Shown: positions 61,397 to 64,000 of the stretch, piece by piece
Layout of the letters: each line of letters opens with the position of its first letter
Numbering within the stretch: position 1 is the stretch's first letter
Origin: Arabidopsis thaliana
Taxonomy: Eukaryota > Streptophyta > Magnoliopsida > Brassicales > Brassicaceae
Direction: 5' to 3'
Assembly: GCF_000001735.4 (NCBI RefSeq)
Contig: NC_003076.8
Span: 496,001 to 560,000 of the forward strand
Length of the DNA stretch: 64,000 nt
Notes under the pieces: model-generated
Told to the model about the DNA's origin: nothing
The model's database searches: none
What the model saw: the letters and a program-made list of their open reading frames with translations, nothing else
Position numbers and translations under genes: made by a program

Positions 61397-61905
61397 AGTT
61401 CTACTTACAAGGAGCTACAACAAATTGGTCATAACCGGAGAGCGTTCAAGGAGGTAATATCCCATCTTACTCTGTAGCAAGGCTACAAAAGGAGAGCTAA
61501 AGAACTAGGCTACAAAAAGAGAGCTAAAGAACTAACTATCTAGCAAGACTACAGAGCTATAGTGTAGAGATTTCATAACCGGTGAGCGTTCAAGGATACT
61601 TTGAAGAGAAGAGGTAATATCTCAACTAGCAAGACTACAAAAAAATGGAGATATAAAACTAACTGTCTAACAAGACTACAGAGCTATAGTAGAGATAGAT
61701 ACGTTCGACACTTAAGCATGAACATTCACATAAACTGTCTCGCTGGTCCCAGTAAGTTCTACTTACAAGGAGCTACAACAAATTGGTCATAACCGGAAAG
61801 CGTTCAAGGATACTTTTAAGAGGTAATATCTCAACTAACTCTCTAACAAGACTACAAAAGAGAGCTGTAGAACTAACTATCTAGCAAGACTACATATCTA
61901 TAGAA
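61397..61905. repeat. Degenerate local repeat field
   Basis: A block beginning GTTCTACTTACAAGGAGCTA at 61398 recurs almost unchanged at 61756 (358 bases on) for about 60 bases, to CGTTCAAGGA. A partial copy from ATAACCGGTGAGCGTTCAAGGA occurs at 61575. Between them a motif like CTAGCAAGACTACAGAGCTA recurs at least five times (near 61543, 61625, 61656, 61846, 61881). No coding frame is conserved. It looks like a decayed minisatellite or a locally amplified non-coding transcript region. Confidence 0.75.
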
Positions 61906-62603
61906 GAGAAAGACAGGTGAAGACATTAAAGCATGACCATTTAGCAAGGAGACACAGAGGTTTAAGAATGAAACAGCTCTTTGTTCAAATAGTCTAGGGT
62001 GGTGCATTAGAAGATTGATGCAATAGACAATAAGTATCACAACAGAGGCAATTCAAACAACCTAAACTTGAGAGTTACCAAAGGATGAATGAGTATGTAC
62101 TCAACATAATCACAGAAACTCCAGTGAACCAGACTGTATAAAGTTATAAACATAGTAACGGTATCACATATGACATAACATCATGGAAAAAACTTTGGAT
62201 GCAGATAAAGCTAACGCGAATCAAGTAAACCTGTAGTAAACCATGATTATATGGAGAAATTCATTTTAGCTAACTCTTTTTTCTCAAATACCCGATAACT
62301 GTGATAGAAGTAACAGAGCTACAGAGAAGACCTGAAGAACTGGGAAATCCAGGTATACCATATTCGCCCATGTATGCAATATGCTCTAAACAGAAAACTT
62401 GCATACTAAAACTTGAATGATTGAAACACTACGAAAAATGAAGTCTTTTAACTCTTAATCCATCCAAAACCACATTGTCAAAATACATTGATTACTCATC
62501 TACTGGCGAAACATCACGACCTATAGAATGCTAAAGACATATTGATTCCAACACATTTATAAGTTTTTTTTTTGTAGAAACTAACAAAGATGAAACCTCA
62601 TTC
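61906..62603. other. Spacer downstream of OST4
   Basis: It probably includes the OST4 3' untranslated region on its right edge. Nothing else recognised. Confidence 0.45.
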
Positions 62604-62711
62604 TCATTCGAATTTAGGCTCTGCCACCACGAAATGGTATGCAATGACCATTATGAAGATGAAAATCCCCAGAAAATTGGCAAAGAAGCCGAGGTCTTGG
62701 TCGTCAAACAT
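62604..62711 (-). CDS. OST4: OST4-like small subunit of oligosaccharyltransferase
   Basis: A 35-residue protein: [20 protein letters not shown], then [15 protein letters not shown]. It has a short luminal N-terminus, one transmembrane helix and a short tail, matching the OST4 family (yeast 36 residues). OST4 stabilises the STT3-containing oligosaccharyltransferase that N-glycosylates proteins in the ER. An acceptor TTACAG sits immediately before the ATG. A donor AAAG/GTAAAA near 63141 implies a leader intron of about 430 bases, so the whole coding sequence is in the second exon. By order it is At5g02502. It is too short for many gene finders. Confidence 0.92.
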   Translation of the reverse strand: MFDDQDLGFFANFLGIFIFIMVIAYHFVVAEPKFE

Positions 62712-63141
62712 CTGTAACACCACACACAATTAACAATATGAGAAGCTTGGTATCAGACTTAGACAAAACTTGTTAAAAATCACCCACCAATCTACACTTT
62801 CAACATCATTTTCTATGAAGATGGAGCACATAGTCCAACACAATTAGGTTCATACGTCAGGAACAAGTTTCTTTACCAAAATCACTAAAAGAAAATAACT
62901 TTGACGAAATCCAGACATGAGTATAACATCAAAAACATGGAATACACAAAAATAAAAATAAAAAATTGATTGAATCTCATAGCAGTAAATAAAGAAAGAG
63001 TTGCATCATCATCACATCTATAAGTAATTGATCATATGAAATAGATTCAAGCCTTAAGATCTACAAATTCGCTACCATCTGAGAATGACGTATCCAAGGT
63101 AAAGACCGAAAAAAACAAATCAAATCTCTGAGTGTTTTTAC
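62712..63141 (-). other. Leader intron of OST4
   Basis: Inferred GT-AG intron in the 5' untranslated region: donor CCAAAG/GTAAAAAC on minus near 63141, acceptor GTGTTACAG directly before the start codon. Confidence 0.6.
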
Positions 63142-63288
63142 CTTTGGAGAGCTCAAAAGATACAGACTTCCTTCTTTGATTCTTCCCTCTATCGACTCTA
63201 CGAAGCAGATCGAAAAAGAAGAAGAACTGAAGAATGACTCTGGTTAAAGAGGTGGTTGACTCAAAAACAAATCGTTTGGTAATATGGT

Positions 63289-63302
63289 AAACGACGTCGT
63301 TT
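63289..63302. promoter_or_regulatory. Palindromic AAACGACGTCGTTT motif
   Basis: This is a perfect 14-base palindrome with an ACGT core, lying between OST4 and the next plus-strand gene. Variants occur upstream of PLL2 (17512-17530) and DPA (48976-48988). It is likely a shared core-promoter octamer-type element; its role is inferred. Confidence 0.5.
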
Positions 63303-63329
63303 TACTTCTCAAAAAAGGAAAAAAGAAAG

Positions 63330-63401
63330 TGTGGCTGCTGGGATTCGAGCCCAGGTCTCCACGGCCACAACGTGGAATTCTTACCACTAAACTACAGCCA
63401 C
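63330..63401 (-). tRNA. tRNA-His (GTG anticodon)
   Basis: Acceptor GTGGCTG pairs with CAGCCAC. The D-arm is TAGTTTAGTGGTAAGA, the anticodon loop TTGTGGC contains GTG, and the T-arm is CTGGGCTCGAATCCCAG. There is no intron. A T-rich run follows on the minus strand. Confidence 0.95.
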
Positions 63402-63441
63402 TTTGTTGTACAGTCTATAATATTAATAATTATATTACAAT

Positions 63442-63908
63442 ATGTTTAATTGCTCGTCGTTGTCTCTTCCTTTCTTCTTCACTGCAATTGCTCGACGTTG
63501 TCGCTTCCTTTCTTCTTCATCATCCCCGACGAATAAGAGAACCAAATGGTCAAGCTTTGGATCGCCGATTCGTTCATCTGAAACCGGGTCTGGATCCGAT
63601 GACCCGGTTGCATCTTTGATCCATGTGTTCCCTACCATGGATCCTGAGGTTCGTTAGATATTGTGTCGTAAAGTTTCCATTTTTGACTGATGAACAATGC
63701 TACTACAGTAATTGCTCTTTTCATATACTTTAAGTTCATCAATCTTCCATTTAAAAAGTGCTAAGTTATATTGATGTAGTTCCTTCATGAAATGAACTAG
63801 GTAACAGTTTTGTGTAGCTATTGATTGATATGTCTTCATCTACAGATTAACATTGTGATAACCAAAGCCAAAGCCCTGCATTGCAGAGAAACTTTGATGC
63901 AACATTAG
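63442..63908 (+). CDS. Small unknown protein, tentative two-exon model
   Basis: The first frame (63442-63648) starts MFNCSSLSLPFFFTAIARRC, rich in Ser, Arg and Phe, like an organelle-targeting peptide. It goes on NKRTKWSSFGSPIRSSETGS to LIHVFPTMDPE. A GTTCGT donor there and a CTACAG acceptor at 63845 keep frame into INIVITKAKALHCRETLMQH and a stop (63908), for 89 residues. I do not recognise the family. The first exon begins with a 38-bp tandem repeat, so the start is uncertain, and further exons may lie beyond the window. Confidence 0.4.
63448..63522 (+). repeat. 38-bp tandem duplication at the gene start
   Basis: Blocks from 63448 and 63486 (AATTGCTCGTCGTTGTC and AATTGCTCGACGTTGTC, then CTTCCTTTCTTCTTCA) repeat at a 38-base period with few differences. 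The period is not a multiple of three, so each copy is read in a different frame. Confidence 0.8.
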
Positions 63909-64000
63909 CCTTTGTTACTTCTGTGTTGTGAAAAACTGAAAATTGGCGACAGTTTTGTGTAGCCATTGATTGCATAGAAACTTGATGCAACATTAGTCTT

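Noticed and set aside
61397-61905. Repeat field considered as a CRISPR-like array
   Set aside because: Repeat spacing and sequence are irregular, the context is a plant nuclear genome, and no associated genes exist.

Overview
This window matches Arabidopsis thaliana nuclear DNA. From remembered gene order it is the top arm of chromosome 5, roughly At5g02340 to At5g02510. I recognised the locus from protein content and order (no search was run): DC1 proteins, kinesin-10, metallothionein 2B, DAU1/TRM32, a POLTERGEIST-like phosphatase, ALG10, SMR3, a WD40 protein, RPL36, a Dof factor, DPA, an SLT1-like protein and two tandem HSC70 genes. Intron borders, AT-rich spacers, Pol III tRNA genes and plant promoter motifs (telo box, TGGGCC boxes, G-boxes, heat-shock elements) agree. 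No LTR element, virus-like element, CRISPR array or bacterial-type operon was seen.

Layout. 1-7.4 kb is a young tandem array: a DC1 gene cut by the window edge, a stretch of gene relics, and a second DC1 gene whose last zinc module is out of frame. 7.4-10.4 kb is a 12-exon kinesin-10 gene converging on MT2B (10.8-11.2 kb, minus). A tRNA-Lys and the minus-strand DAU1 gene follow (12.4-15.7 kb), then PLL2 (17.6-19.9 kb, plus), ALG10 (21.3-23.6 kb, minus) and, after a long gene-poor spacer, SMR3 (27.5-27.8 kb, plus). A possible 38-residue membrane micropeptide lies at 29.5 kb. The WD40 gene (30.6-33.8 kb), tRNA-Val, an unknown 176-residue protein (35.1-36.7 kb) and RPL36C (37.5-38.4 kb) are all on plus. 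A 5 kb spacer precedes the Dof gene (43.5-45.1 kb, minus) and DPA (46.6-48.4 kb, minus). Then come the SLT1-like gene (52.2-53.7 kb, plus), two HSP70 genes (54.3-56.6 and 58.1-60.3 kb, minus), OST4 (62.6-62.7 kb, minus), tRNA-His and the start of a small unknown gene.

The genes are independent transcription units, not a pathway cluster. A few share themes: DPA and SMR3 in cell-cycle control, ALG10 and OST4 in N-glycosylation, and the HSP70 pair plus the SLT1-like protein in chaperone biology. From memory, SLT1, Dof, RPL36 and WD40 have relatives in similar order on chromosome 2, as expected from the last whole-genome duplication.

The least expected content is in the first 7 kb: evidence for at least three DC1 promoter copies, a relic of the kinesin 5' end, and a captured exon resembling PDIL5-2. 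I found no convincing undescribed biological system. The best candidates for something new are the micropeptide at 29.5 kb, the inverted repeat at 21.1 kb and the degenerate repeat field at 61.4-61.9 kb.
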